NCBI RefSeq assembly: GCF_014648695.1 | Contig: NZ_BMRP01000004.1 | Coordinates: 38,553 to 102,552, forward strand | Direction: 5' to 3' | From: Streptomyces albospinus | Lineage (GTDB): Bacteria > Actinomycetota > Actinomycetes > Streptomycetales > Streptomycetaceae | Length of the DNA stretch: 64,000 bases | Part shown: piece by piece, positions 34,926-44,287 of the stretch | Layout of the letters: the number at the start of each line of letters is the position of its first letter | Position numbering within the stretch: position 1 is the first letter of the stretch | Notes under the pieces: generated by a model | Database searches by the model: none | The model's input: only the letters and a program-made list of their open reading frames with translations | What the model was told of the DNA's origin: nothing | Program-made: the position numbers and the translations under genes

Positions 34926-34959
34926 GGGCCCGGCACATCGTCACCGATGCGCCGGGCCC
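34926..34959. terminator. Strong bidirectional terminator hairpin
   Basis: GGGCCCGGCACATCG-TCAC-CGATGCGCCGGGCCC is a near-perfect 15-bp stem, 25 bp after the RNase H/phosphatase stop and 36 bp from the convergent aldolase stop. Confidence 0.8.
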
Positions 34960-34995
34960 GGTCCGTTGCCGGGCGGGTCGGCCGGGTGGGGCGGC

Positions 34996-35694
34996 TCAGG
35001 GCGTCAACGCCGCGGCGTCCCGGGCGAGTTGGCGCACCCGGCCCCAGTCCTTCGCGGCCGGCGCGTCGTCCGGCAGCATCCAACTTCCGCCGACGCAGCC
35101 GACGTTCGGCAGCGCCAGATAGGACGGCGCGGTCGCCGGGCCGATGCCGCCGGTCGGGCAGAAGCGGGCCTGCGGCAGCGGTGCGGCCAGCGACTTCAGA
35201 TAGGCGGTGCCGCCCGCCGCCTGTGCCGGGAAGAACTTCATCTCGGTGATGCCCTCGTCCAGCAGGGTCACCACTTCCGAGGCCGTGGAGACGCCCGGCA
35301 GGAACGGGAGGCCGGAGTCCCGCATGGCGTGCAGCAGCCGCGGCGACCAGCCGGGGCTCACCAGGAACGCGGCGCCGGCCGCACCGGCCGCGGCGACGTG
35401 CTCGGGGGTGAGCAGGGTGCCGGCGCCGACCACCGCCTCCGGCACCTCGGCGGCGACGGCCCGGATCGCGTCCAGCGCGGCGGGCGTCCGCAGGGTGATC
35501 TCGATCGCCGGCAGCCCGCCCGCGACCAGCGCCCGGGCGAGCGGCACGGCGTCGGCGGCGTCCTGGAGCACGACGACCGGGATGACGGGGGCGAGGCCGA
35601 GGACCGAAGGGGACGGGGGTCCCCCCTGCCCGGACGGAGTGGAGAGCCGGGGGGAGGGCACGGGGGAGGAGGCGGCGCTGGTCACGGCGCCCAT
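34996..35694 (-). CDS. eda: 2-keto-3-deoxy-6-phosphogluconate / 4-hydroxy-2-oxoglutarate aldolase
   Basis: A 232-residue class I aldolase. IPVVVLQDAADAVPLARALV, AIEITLRTPAALDAIRA, VGAGTLLTPEHV, the Schiff-base lysine in EMKFFPAQAAGG and FCPTGGIGP are the family landmarks. The ATG at 35694 gives an unusual 30-residue N-terminus; about 15 of those residues (PRLSTPSGQGGPPS) are encoded by a dispersed palindromic element (35612-35657), so the native start region was lengthened in frame. Monocistronic and convergent with the RNase H gene. Confidence 0.93.
   Translation of the reverse strand: MGAVTSAASSPVPSPRLSTPSGQGGPPSPSVLGLAPVIPVVVLQDAADAVPLARALVAGGLPAIEITLRTPAALDAIRAVAAEVPEAVVGAGTLLTPEHVAAAGAAGAAFLVSPGWSPRLLHAMRDSGLPFLPGVSTASEVVTLLDEGITEMKFFPAQAAGGTAYLKSLAAPLPQARFCPTGGIGPATAPSYLALPNVGCVGGSWMLPDDAPAAKDWGRVRQLARDAAALTP
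35612..35657. repeat. Dispersed palindromic element inserted in frame near the start of the aldolase gene
   Basis: GACGGGGGTCCCCCCTGCCC ... GAGAGCCGGGGGGAGGG shares ends and length (46 bp) with the element at 28869-28914. Here too the host reading frame stays open. Confidence 0.65.
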
Positions 35695-35783
35695 ACTGCG
35701 CCCGCCGCGCCATCCCTTGCAACGCCCGTTGCATATGTTGCAACGACGTCTCCCTGTGCCCCCGCGCTACCGGCTCCGCCGGC

Positions 35784-36581
35784 TCACAGCTCCGTCACGA
35801 TCACATCGACGCCCCACGCCTTGCCCGCCTTCGCCGGCGCCTCGGCCTCGACCGCGTACCCCAGCCCGCGCAGCGCCTCGACCAGCTCCGCCGGACCCGC
35901 CGGCTCGATCCCCGCGGTCAGCAGATCCCGCACCAGCCGCCCCTTGGTCGCCTTGTTGAAGTGGCTGACCACCGAGCGCTTCTCCACCCCGTCCACGATC
36001 TTCGACTGGAGCACCCGCACGGTCGCGGTCCGCCCGGCGACCTCCCCCTTGGGCTTCCACGCCGTGGCATACGCCGCCGAGCGCAGATCGAGCACCAGCC
36101 CCTCCCCGGCGGCCTCCGGCATCACCTCCGCCATCGGCCCCCGCCAGTACGCCCCCAGCGCGCCGAGCGCCGGCAGCTTCACCCCCATCGAGCAGCGGTA
36201 CGACGGGATCCGGTCATCGATCCGCACCGCACCCCACAGACCCGAGAACACCAGCAGCGACCGCTCGGCCAGCTTCCGCGCCGCCCCGTCCAGGGACGCG
36301 AGCCCCAGGGCGTCGTAGAGCACCCCGGTGTAGATCTCCCCGGCCGGCCGGGTCCCCGCCGTACGCAGCCCCGCGTTCTTCGCGACCTCCCCCTTGAGGC
36401 CGTCGCTCAGCCCGAGCACCTCCTGCGCCTTGCCCGCATCGGCCGCGCACAGCTCGACGAGCTCCCCGAGGACCTCCGCCCGCGCCCCGGCCAGCCCCGG
36501 CAGCGACAGCGCCCCCGGATCCAGCGGCCCTCCGGCCCCTCCCGCGGCCTTCCCTTCGGACGGCGGCAACAGCACGAGCAC
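35784..36581 (-). CDS. yaaA: YaaA-family peroxide stress protein
   Basis: A 265-residue DUF328 protein. It begins MLVLLPPSEGKAAGG and has SGLWGAVRIDDRIPSYRCSM, YWRGPMAEVMPE and VVSHFNKATKGRLVRDLL, which match YaaA, reported in E. coli to lower iron-driven oxidative damage. The GTG start at 36581 follows GGAG by six bases. Divergent from the RNB ribonuclease gene across a 206-bp spacer. Confidence 0.93.
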   Translation of the reverse strand: MLVLLPPSEGKAAGGAGGPLDPGALSLPGLAGARAEVLGELVELCAADAGKAQEVLGLSDGLKGEVAKNAGLRTAGTRPAGEIYTGVLYDALGLASLDGAARKLAERSLLVFSGLWGAVRIDDRIPSYRCSMGVKLPALGALGAYWRGPMAEVMPEAAGEGLVLDLRSAAYATAWKPKGEVAGRTATVRVLQSKIVDGVEKRSVVSHFNKATKGRLVRDLLTAGIEPAGPAELVEALRGLGYAVEAEAPAKAGKAWGVDVIVTEL

Positions 36582-36787
36582 GGTGTTCTCCTTCGCAGCG
36601 GTACGAGCGGGGGTGCGGCCCCGCCGAAAGCTTAGGGTCTGTCCGGCAGGGCCCGGCGTGGCCCTTTCCGACCCCGGCCCACCGGACGGACCCCGGGTCC
36701 CGGCCTCCCCGCCCGCCCCGACGCACCGATGGGCCCCGGCGCCCGCACACCGCGCCGGGAGCGCCCGCCCGCCATAGGCTCGATCTC

Positions 36788-38272
36788 ATGCCCCGTCGCC
36801 ATATGCATGTGACCGACGCAGCCGAGGCCCCGCTGCGGGCCGCGCTGCACGACCTGCGCGTACGGCTGGAGATCCCGGACCACTTCCCGCCCACCGCGCA
36901 GGCCGAGGCGGACAGCGCCGCCCGGGCCCCGCGCATCCCGGCCGGCGACGGCGAGGTGGCCACGGAGCACACCCTGTACGACGCCACCGACCTGCCCCTC
37001 TTCACCATCGACCCGCCCGGCTCCCAGGACCTGGACCAGGCGATGTTCCTGTCCCGGCGGCCCAACGGCGGCTTCCGCGTCCACTACGCCATCGCCGACA
37101 TCGCCTCCTTCGTCACCCCGGGCGGCGCCCTGGACGCCGAGGCGCACCACCGGGTGACCACCCTCTACTTCCCCGACGAGCGGATCCCGCTGCACCCGAC
37201 GGTGCTCAGCGAGGGCGCCGCCAGCCTGCTGCCCGACCAGGACCGCCCGGCCGTCCTGTGGCAGCTCGACCTCGACGCCGACGGTGCGCTGACCCTCGCC
37301 TCCGTACGCCGCGCCCTGGTCCGCTCCCGCGCCAAGCTCGACTACACAGGCGTCCAGCGGGTCCTCGACGACCACACCGCCGAGGAGCCGCTCGCCCTGC
37401 TCCGTGAGATCGGACTGCGCCGCGAAGAGCTGGAGGTCGCCCGGGGCGCGATCTCCCTCAACCTCCCCGAGCAGGAGATCGTCGAGCACGACGGCCGCTA
37501 CACCCTCGAATACCGCGCCCCGCTCCCGGCCTACGGCTGGAACGCCCAGATCTCGCTGCTCACCGGCATGGCCGCCGCCGATCTGATGCTCGCCTCCGGC
37601 ACCGGCGTCCTGCGCACCCTGCCCACCGCCCCCGACGGCTCGGTCGCCCGCCTCCGCCTCACCGCCCAGGCCCTCGGCGTCGACTGGCCGCACCACACCT
37701 CCTACGCGGCCCTGATCCGCACCCTCGACCCGCACCGCGCCGCGCACGCCGCGTTCCTGCTGGAGTGCACCGCCCTGCTGCGCGGCGCCGGCTACACCGT
37801 CTTCGACGGCACCGTCCCGCCCGCGTCCGTGGCCGTGCACGCCGCGGTCGCCGCCCCGTATGCCCACGCCACCGCGCCGCTGCGCCGGCTCGTCGACCGC
37901 TACACCTCCGAACTCTGCCTGGCCGCCTCCGCCGGCCACGGCCCCGCCGACTGGGTCCGCGGCGCGCTGCGCAACCTCCCGCACGAGATGGAGACCGGCA
38001 CCCAGCGCGCCAACCAGGTCGAACGCGCCTGCGTCGACCTCGTCGAAGCCGCCCTGCTCCGCGACCGGGTCGGCGACACCTTCGAGGCGCTGGTCGTCGA
38101 CCGCCAGGAGGCCGACCCCACCCAGGGCACCGTCCACCTCTACGAACCGGCCGTCATCGGCCATGTCGCGGCTCCCCCCGACGGCCCCGCGCTGCCCCTG
38201 GGCCACCGCATCCAGGTCCGCCTCGCCGAGGCCGAACCGGGCCGCGAGCCGGTCCGCTTCACACCGGCGTGA
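36788..38272 (+). CDS. RNB-domain exoribonuclease (RNase II/R family)
   Basis: A 494-residue protein with the RNB catalytic motif TIDPPGSQDLDQAMF (metal-binding aspartates, about residues 76-90), VHYAIADIASFV, TLYFPDERIPLHP and the C-terminal YAHATAPLRRLVDRY. It lacks obvious cold-shock and S1 domains of RNase R, as is usual for the short actinobacterial type. ATG at 36788 has no clear ribosome site; CATAGG about 14 bases before it may be a -10 element, so the message may be leaderless. The last 14 bp overlap the convergent gene's end. Confidence 0.93.
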   Translation: MPRRHMHVTDAAEAPLRAALHDLRVRLEIPDHFPPTAQAEADSAARAPRIPAGDGEVATEHTLYDATDLPLFTIDPPGSQDLDQAMFLSRRPNGGFRVHYAIADIASFVTPGGALDAEAHHRVTTLYFPDERIPLHPTVLSEGAASLLPDQDRPAVLWQLDLDADGALTLASVRRALVRSRAKLDYTGVQRVLDDHTAEEPLALLREIGLRREELEVARGAISLNLPEQEIVEHDGRYTLEYRAPLPAYGWNAQISLLTGMAAADLMLASGTGVLRTLPTAPDGSVARLRLTAQALGVDWPHHTSYAALIRTLDPHRAAHAAFLLECTALLRGAGYTVFDGTVPPASVAVHAAVAAPYAHATAPLRRLVDRYTSELCLAASAGHGPADWVRGALRNLPHEMETGTQRANQVERACVDLVEAALLRDRVGDTFEALVVDRQEADPTQGTVHLYEPAVIGHVAAPPDGPALPLGHRIQVRLAEAEPGREPVRFTPA

Positions 38273-38918
38273 CCGGATCCCCGGGCCCCGCCGCGTCCAC
38301 CGCCGCCCGCCCGGCCGCAGCCGCCACCGCGCTCCGCACCGCCGCCACCGCGCTCCGCGCGTCGTCGGCATGGAACCGCACCGTACGCACCACCTCCCGC
38401 CGCCCCAACACCCCTACCGCGACGACCGGTTCGGCCAGCTCCACGGTCGCCGACGTCTGCCCGCCCACCGCCATCTCCAGCACCCCGTCCCCCTGCTTCG
38501 CGTCCTGGGTCAGCCGCAGGTCGTACCGGACGGCCACGATCCGCTCCAGCGGTATCCGCAGCTCCGCCCGGGCGCCGGCGCGCAGCAGCAGCGAGTCCGG
38601 CCCGAGCACATGCGGCCGGGTCACCGCCGACGCCTGGAACCCCAGCATCATCAGCAGCGTGTAGACATCGGCGACCAGCGCCACCGCATGCAGCGCCGGC
38701 ATGCCCGCCAGCAGCGCACTCACCCCCACCGTCTCCACCAGACACACGAACGTCAGCCCGTACATCAGCGCCGCCTGCGCCCCCGCGTACGCCAGGGCCC
38801 GGTCACCCGCCGCCACCCCGGCCCGCCGCCGCGCCACCCAGTGCACCAGGCTCAGCTGCCACCGCACCTCATGGCGGGCCAGCCGCCGCACCACCTCACG
38901 CGCCCCCGGCCCGCTCAT
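38259..38918 (-). CDS. Membrane protein of unknown function
   Basis: A 219-residue protein with two central membrane segments (AALMYGLTFVCLVETVGVSA and ALVADVYTLLMMLGF), an N-terminal basic helix and a C-terminal beta-rich cytoplasmic domain (SLLLRAGARAELRIPLERIV) that reads like a PH-like or DUF-type domain. ATG at 38918 overlaps the MerR gene stop, so both are one transcript. No family recognised; perhaps the target of the upstream regulator. Confidence 0.8.
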   Translation of the reverse strand: MSGPGAREVVRRLARHEVRWQLSLVHWVARRRAGVAAGDRALAYAGAQAALMYGLTFVCLVETVGVSALLAGMPALHAVALVADVYTLLMMLGFQASAVTRPHVLGPDSLLLRAGARAELRIPLERIVAVRYDLRLTQDAKQGDGVLEMAVGGQTSATVELAEPVVAVGVLGRREVVRTVRFHADDARSAVAAVRSAVAAAAGRAAVDAAGPGDPVTPV

Positions 38919-39721
38919 CGCGCCCCCTCCCCGATCATCCGCATGGCCATCCGCATCGCCTCCGCCTGCGCCGGCGCCAGCTCCCTCACCAGCAGCTCCG
39001 TCCAGACCTCGGCCTCCCGCCCCGATCCCTCCATCGGCCCGGCCCCGGCGGCGATCGCCGCCACGGCCCCCTCGGGCACGCTCTCCACCATCGCCCGCGC
39101 GGCCTGGGCCACCCGCGGATCGTCCACCGCCGCCCCCGCCAGCGCGTCCAGCAGCCCGTACGCCACATACGCCCGCTCCATCGACCCCGGCGCCGTGAAC
39201 ATCTCCCGCAGTGCCGCCGCCATCGCCCCCTGCGCCCGGTCGTCACCCGAAGCGTCCAGCAGAGCCAGCAGCTCCCGCTCCCGCGCCGCCATCGCCGGCT
39301 CCGGCCCCGGCAGCGCCGCCGACGCCCGCGCCATCTCCCCGAACAGATCCGCCAGTTGCTCCGACACCGGCCCCTCCTCCGGCAACCCGCCCACTTCGTC
39401 CGCCCGCCGCAGCAGCGCCGCCAGCCGCGCCCGCCGCTCCCGGATCGCCGCCTCCTGCCGCGCCAGATCCGCGTCCAGCTCGGCCAGTACGTCCCGCAGC
39501 TCCCGCCCCGCGTCATCGGCCAGGACATCCCTGACCTCGTCCAGCCCGATCCCCAGCTCCGTCAGCCGCCGCACCCGCGCCAGCGCCACCGCGTCCCGCA
39601 GCCCGTACTCCCGGTACCCGTTGGCCCGCCGCTCCGGCTCCGGCAGCAGCCCGACATGGTGGTAATGCCGCACGGTCCGCGTACTGACCCCGGCCAGCGC
39701 GGCGAGCTCCCCGATCCTCAT
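38915..39721 (-). CDS. MerR-family transcriptional regulator
   Basis: A 268-residue regulator. The N-terminal winged helix (MRIGELAALAGVSTRTVRHY, GLLPEPERRANGYREYG) and LTELGIGLDEVRDVLADD are classic MerR; a long helical C-terminal domain follows without conserved cysteines, so a metal effector is unlikely. ATG at 39721; longer in-frame extension upstream looks non-coding. Co-transcribed with the membrane protein gene downstream. Confidence 0.92.
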   Translation of the reverse strand: MRIGELAALAGVSTRTVRHYHHVGLLPEPERRANGYREYGLRDAVALARVRRLTELGIGLDEVRDVLADDAGRELRDVLAELDADLARQEAAIRERRARLAALLRRADEVGGLPEEGPVSEQLADLFGEMARASAALPGPEPAMAARERELLALLDASGDDRAQGAMAAALREMFTAPGSMERAYVAYGLLDALAGAAVDDPRVAQAARAMVESVPEGAVAAIAAGAGPMEGSGREAEVWTELLVRELAPAQAEAMRMAMRMIGEGAR

Positions 39722-39813
39722 CCCGCCTCCCCAATCCCCATACCGCCATGAAAAACGTTGACGCCACGGCAAGGTCAAGCCCCCACCGCCCGCCAGGTAG
39801 CATGGTCCCCACG

Positions 39814-40220
39814 GCGGACGAGCCGGCCGGGCGGTCGCGTGGGGATCCCGTATCCCCCCGAGGAACGTCCGGGCTCCACAGGGCAGGGTGGTGGGTAACA
39901 CCCACCCGGGGTGACCCGCGGGACAGTGCCACAGAAAGCAAACCGCCGGGGACCTCGGTCCTCGGTAAGGGTGAAACGGTGGTGTAAGAGACCACCAGCC
40001 TCCGAGGTGACTCGGAGGGCTAGGTAAACCCCACCCGGAGCAAGGTCAAGAGGGGGCATCGCAAGATGCCCCTGCGCGGACGCACGAGGGCTGCCCGCCC
40101 GAGTCCGCGGGTAGACCGCACGAGGCTGCCGGCAACGGCAGCCCTAGATGGATGACCGCCTCCCGGCCGACCGCAAGGTCGCCCGGAGACAGAACCCGGC
40201 GTACAGGCCGACTCGTCCGC
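39814..40220 (+). ncRNA. rnpB: RNase P RNA (type A)
   Basis: The 5' end GCGGACGAGCCGGCCGGGCG pairs with the 3' end GGCCGACTCGTCCGC to make helix P1. The universally conserved pieces are present in order: GAGGAACGTCCGGGCTCCAC (CR I), CAGGGCAGGGTGGTGGGTAA, CACAGAAAGCAAACCGCC (CR II/III), GGTAAGGGTGAAACGGTGGT, GTAAGAGACCACCAG, TAGATGGATGACCGCC (CR V) and ACAGAACCCGGCGTACAGGC. Length about 407 nt, normal for Streptomyces. A short T-run (TTTT) follows. Confidence 0.97.
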
Positions 40221-40521
40221 TTTTCCAGCCCTGACCAGAGGGAACGCCTTCGGTGGGGCCTTTGTGGGGGCTGGGGTGGGCATCCTTCTCTGACCTGCGG
40301 GTTCCTGGGAGTGCCCTTGTGGATGTGCACTGGATGTGCACTCGGGTGAGCGGCGGAGACCCTGACGCAGAACCTGGCGCAAGGCTTGGCCGCGGGTTCG
40401 AGCCCTCGGACGGGCTCTGCCGCGCCGTCCGCTCACGCAGGGAGAGCGGTTGACCTGTGTGGTCGGTTAGTGAGCGTCTCTCAGCTGGGATGCGGCCGGG
40501 AATCGCCGACAGGGCGCTCTC
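40221..40521. other. Gene-free stretch downstream of rnpB
   Basis: I see no supported gene in these 300 bases. An 11-bp direct duplication GGATGTGCACT lies at 40321-40342. GCGGGTTCGAGCCCTCGG at about 40392-40409 looks like a tRNA T-arm but does not pair properly and no tRNA surrounds it. Confidence 0.5.
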
Positions 40522-41022
40522 CTACCCGTTACCGTGCAGGGGCGCCCCTTCCGTGGATGCCATGTAGCCGATGCCGGCGTCTGTGATCCACTCAGCGGCA
40601 TCCCTGCCCAGTTTCCAGGGGGACCGGAGAAGCACGGCGCGCAAAGTGCCTCGCTCACGTACAGCCGCCGGCTCGGCTTCCAGCTGCTTGCGCCGGTCTC
40701 CATCCGGCCCCCAATGAGGGTCGGTTGGGCTGTCGAGGACGGTGATGAAACGCTCAACGCGATCAGGCCATGTGGGGTGCGCCCACCACCTGGAGCAGGC
40801 GAGTGCACCGTGGCAGGCCGTGTAGAGCAGACCGAAGCGGACGCCCTTCTCTTCCATCTGCCCAGTGAATCTCCCGAGTCGGCGGTCTGCGTGGTCCTCG
40901 TACTCTTCGAGGTCTTCCTTGGACCGCGCGAGCTCGCTCAGTGTCATACCGGTGGGGAGCTTGCGCTCCGGGTTCGTCGACCACCGGAAGATCCGATGGG
41001 CAAGGAGGTCCACATCGTCCAC
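40522..41022 (-). CDS. Hypothetical protein at the end of the helicase/NTPase cassette
   Basis: A 166-residue protein read from GTG at 41022 (an alternative GTG at 41013). It is charged and Trp-rich (LAHRIFRWSTNPERKLPTG, CSRWWAHPTWPDRVERF, WKLGRDAAEWITDAGIGYM), with no membrane segment or known motif. It begins 9 bp after the helicase stop and continues the same minus-strand transcript, so it may be a component of the same conflict system. Unrecognised family. Confidence 0.6.
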   Translation of the reverse strand: MDDVDLLAHRIFRWSTNPERKLPTGMTLSELARSKEDLEEYEDHADRRLGRFTGQMEEKGVRFGLLYTACHGALACSRWWAHPTWPDRVERFITVLDSPTDPHWGPDGDRRKQLEAEPAAVRERGTLRAVLLRSPWKLGRDAAEWITDAGIGYMASTEGAPLHGNG

Positions 41023-41030
41023 ACGACTTT

Positions 41031-44000
41031 TCAGGATTCCCCTACAGCCCCGACCCCGTTGTAGGCCGCGAGCCAGCCGGCGGTGAAGCGGTCGCCGCAG
41101 GTGAAGACCGCTGCTCCCCGTCGGCCCGTCGAGGGATCGTCGGGGTCCGCGAGCGGGTGCTCCAGGCGGGCCGACGAGCCGTCCGCCGTGTACCGGACCG
41201 TCGTCGCACCGTCCCACAGGCAGATCACCGCACCGTGCGGGGCCTCGACGCGCAGGGAGCCGGAGTGCGAGGTGAATGCGGCGCCGGTGGCCCGCTGTTT
41301 CAGCAGTGCCTGGTAGCGCTCCGGCGAGAGAGCGCTGTCGCGCGGTGGAGTGGTGCCCGTCCAGTCCGGGGCGCCGACGCCCCGGTCCCGTGCCGCACGC
41401 CACATGCGGGGGACGAGGCGAGTGGCGAGCTGCGGCGTGGCCATCCGCCCGCACATCCACAGCAGCCGACCGGCGCCGCGGCCGGGCCCGAGGGCGCGCC
41501 AGCGGATGCGCTCGGCGAGGTCCGCGGCCACGACGGCCGCCCAGGGGTGGACGGTGCCCAGCTCGCCCTGGGCTCCCAGCCAGGCCAGGTAGCGCTGGCT
41601 CTCGTCCAGGATGCCGGTCAGGCTGTCGGCCGGGATGCCGAGCACGTATCCGCCACGTGCGGCGAACAACTGCGGGCTCCTGGCGACCAGCAGCAGTACC
41701 GCGTGGGCCAGTTCGCCCGGCAGCAGGCCCTCGTCCTTGTCCGGGAGGCTCTGGTCGTGCCCCAGGCGCTCCGCGCGGCCCTGATGGTGCAGCACCCGCC
41801 GCAGCGTGGCGCGCGCCCGGTCGCTGAAGGCCGCTTCCGCCAGTTCGGGGAGCTGGATGCTCAGTAGCTCGGTGAGGAGAGCCTCGGCATGGTCGGGGTC
41901 CTCGGGCACCTGCACCCTGCGCACGCCTTCGGACAGCTCGTGCGCGAGCTCGGCGTCGACCATGAAGCGGCTGGTCAGCATGCCCAGTTCGGTGGCCTCC
42001 AGGAATTCCGCGCCCTGGGGGCCGGGGGCGATGCGCAGGAACCCCGCTTCCGCCAGGTAGAGCGCTGCGTCATGGAGCGGCTCGACGCTGTCGTGTCCCT
42101 GATGGAAGGCGAATGTGTCGGTCCACCAGTCCTCGGCCTCCTTCATCGAGCCCACGCGGCCCTGCACCACTTCGGCGAGGAGGTGGTCGGGCAGCCGGTC
42201 GCCGATGCGGGAGCGCACGGTGTAGCCGGCGGTCAGCCGGGCCTGCCACTCCGGGCGCTCCGTCTCGTCCGCCAGCAGGAAGGCCCAGCCCTCCCGTTCT
42301 CCCGCGCCGACCCGCCCGGCGCGGCCGAACATCTGCTGCACCATGGACACTTCGATCCGGTTCCGGCCCAGCCGGACGTCGCGCACGACGACGGCGCGGG
42401 CGGGGAGGTTCACTCCGGCGGCCACGGTGGAGGTCGCGACCAGGACATCGATCTCGCGGGCCCGGAAGGCGCGTTCGGCCTCGCGTTTGAACGGCCAGTC
42501 GCGGTAGTGCAGCCCCATGCCGGCGCTGGTGCACAGCCGCTCGACGAGTTCCGTGTCGTCCGCGTCGACGCCGCGCGTCGGCACGCCCCGGTCCGCGGCG
42601 AGGGCGAGTGCCGTCGCGCGCACGCCGCGCTTGCTGCTACAGAAGACGAGCACACTGCCGTCCTCGTCGGTGAAGGCCCGGGCCAGTTGCACGGCCGCGT
42701 TTGTGCGGGCGGTGACGGCCTGTGCGGACCGTTCGCCGTCGCGCAGCGCGGGGAGCATGGGGATCTGCCAGGTCAGCCGGGTGGGCCGCCAGGAGGTCCG
42801 GGATCAGCCGGGCCCCCAGCCATGCGGCGACCTGGTCGGCGTTGGCCACGGTCGCCGAGAGCCCGACGATGCGGGTCTGGGCGCTGTCCTCGCGCACCCG
42901 CGTGAGAACGGCTTCCAGCACGGCGCCGCGCCCCGGGTCGCCGAGTAGGTGGATCTCGTCGACGACCAGGCAGCCGACCTCGGCGAGGGCGCCGCCGAGC
43001 GATCCGTTCCGGCAGATCGCCTCGAACTTCTCGGTGGTGGCGACCCAGACGTCGGCCTCGCGGATGAGTTGGGTGTCGACGGCGTACTCGCCCGTGAGCC
43101 GGACGACCTCCAGCCCGTGCCGCCGCCAGTTCTCCAGTTCGCGGTCGAGTTCGTCGGTCAGCGACCGCTGGGGGACGAGCCAGGCCGCCTTGCGGCCTCG
43201 GGCGTGCGCCCGCAGTGCGGCGACCATGCCGATCGGCGTCTTGCCGGCTCCCGTCGGGGCGACGACGATCAGGTGGTCGTCGCCGTCCATCACCGCCGGA
43301 ACGGCGTCGGCCTGGGCGGGGTTGAAGGTGGGGTACGGCAGCAGGCGGGTCCAGTCCTCGGGAACGAGGTCGGCCACCGGTATGTACGGGATGTCGTCGG
43401 CGGCCGGAAGGTCCTCCAGGGCGTCCCACTGGGCCTCGAACGCATCCCGGGCCGCATGGGCCCCGGGACCGGCGACGGGTGCGGGCGGCATCGGGGAACC
43501 GTTGGCGGGGAACGCGCGGACCGGGTGGGCCACCAGCGCCGTGGCGGTGCCGAAGTCGGACACGGTGCCGACCTGTTCGCCCTCCGTCCAGTGCCGGGCG
43601 CTGCGGAACGGTATGCAGCGGACTGCCAGGTGCGCGCGCAGGTCGTCGAAGGCGGGGCCCTCGGGGAGGATGACGCGGACGTCGTCGGCCGCCGACACCG
43701 CCTGCTCGGGCGGTCGCCAAGCCGGGTCGGTCACCTTGCACCACATCAGGCGGCGCTGCTCGTGAGCCCTGGGCACCGGGAGGTCCGCGGGCCAGGCCGG
43801 TCCTGTGGAAGCGGCGATGACCCTGAGAGGGGTGATGGGGGTGATGGTGACACCGGGCTCCACGGGACAGGGGCCGAGGAGCGCCTCCTCGGCGCTGGCG
43901 ACGAGCGCCGGTCCGGTCACCTTGAGCCGCGGGGCCGCGGTCTTCTTCGCCGTGGGACGCGGCCACAGCTTGTCGTAGGTCTTCACGCCGAGGTCGGCCA

Positions 44001-44250
44001 GCGTGTACGCCGCGGGGCAGACCGGGCAGACGACGGCCACGTAGCGGTAGACGCGCCCGCCCGATTCGTACGGTCTGCGGAGCGCGTACATACGCCCGTC
44101 GCACTCCGGGCAGGTGCGGGGCACCTCCTCCTCGTAGCTCCACCCCGGTTCGGTGAAGCGGTCGATGAGCCCGGTGCCCTCCAGCGCGACGCCCCAGCGT
44201 TCCTGCACGACTTCCACGACCGTCTGGCCGAACTCGGCCGTATCCCCCAC
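41031..44250 (-). pseudogene. Zinc-ribbon Ski2-like DEAD/DEAH helicase, split by a frameshift
   Basis: Two overlapping frames together encode one helicase of about 1,070 residues. The first (44250 to stop 42637) begins at GTG after AGGGGGGAAACTC. It has a CPEC...CPVC zinc ribbon, Walker A VVAPTGAGKTPIG, DEIH box CLVVDEIHLLGD, and motif III VGLSATVANADQVAAWLGAR. The second (42758 to 41031) resumes with VLVFCSSKRGVRATAL, ATSTVAAGVNLPAR and the motif VI QMFGRAGRVG. The switch is at about 42780-42800, where frame 1 reads LIPDLLAAH but frame 2 reads SWRPTRLTWQIPMLPA, the natural continuation. ATG at 42758 might allow reinitiation of the second half. A sequencing error cannot be excluded. Confidence 0.8.
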
Positions 44251-44287
44251 GAGTTTCCCCCCTTGCCGGCCCGGCCGGCCGCGTGTG

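Noticed and set aside
40392..40409. tRNA T-arm-like GCGGGTTCGAGCCC, possible tRNA fragment or attachment site
   Set aside because: The flanking stem does not pair, there is no anticodon arm or acceptor stem, and no second copy was found in the window.
42637..42800. Programmed ribosomal frameshift in the helicase
   Set aside because: I see no slippery heptamer with a downstream pseudoknot; mutation or sequencing error is simpler, though reinitiation at 42758 remains possible.
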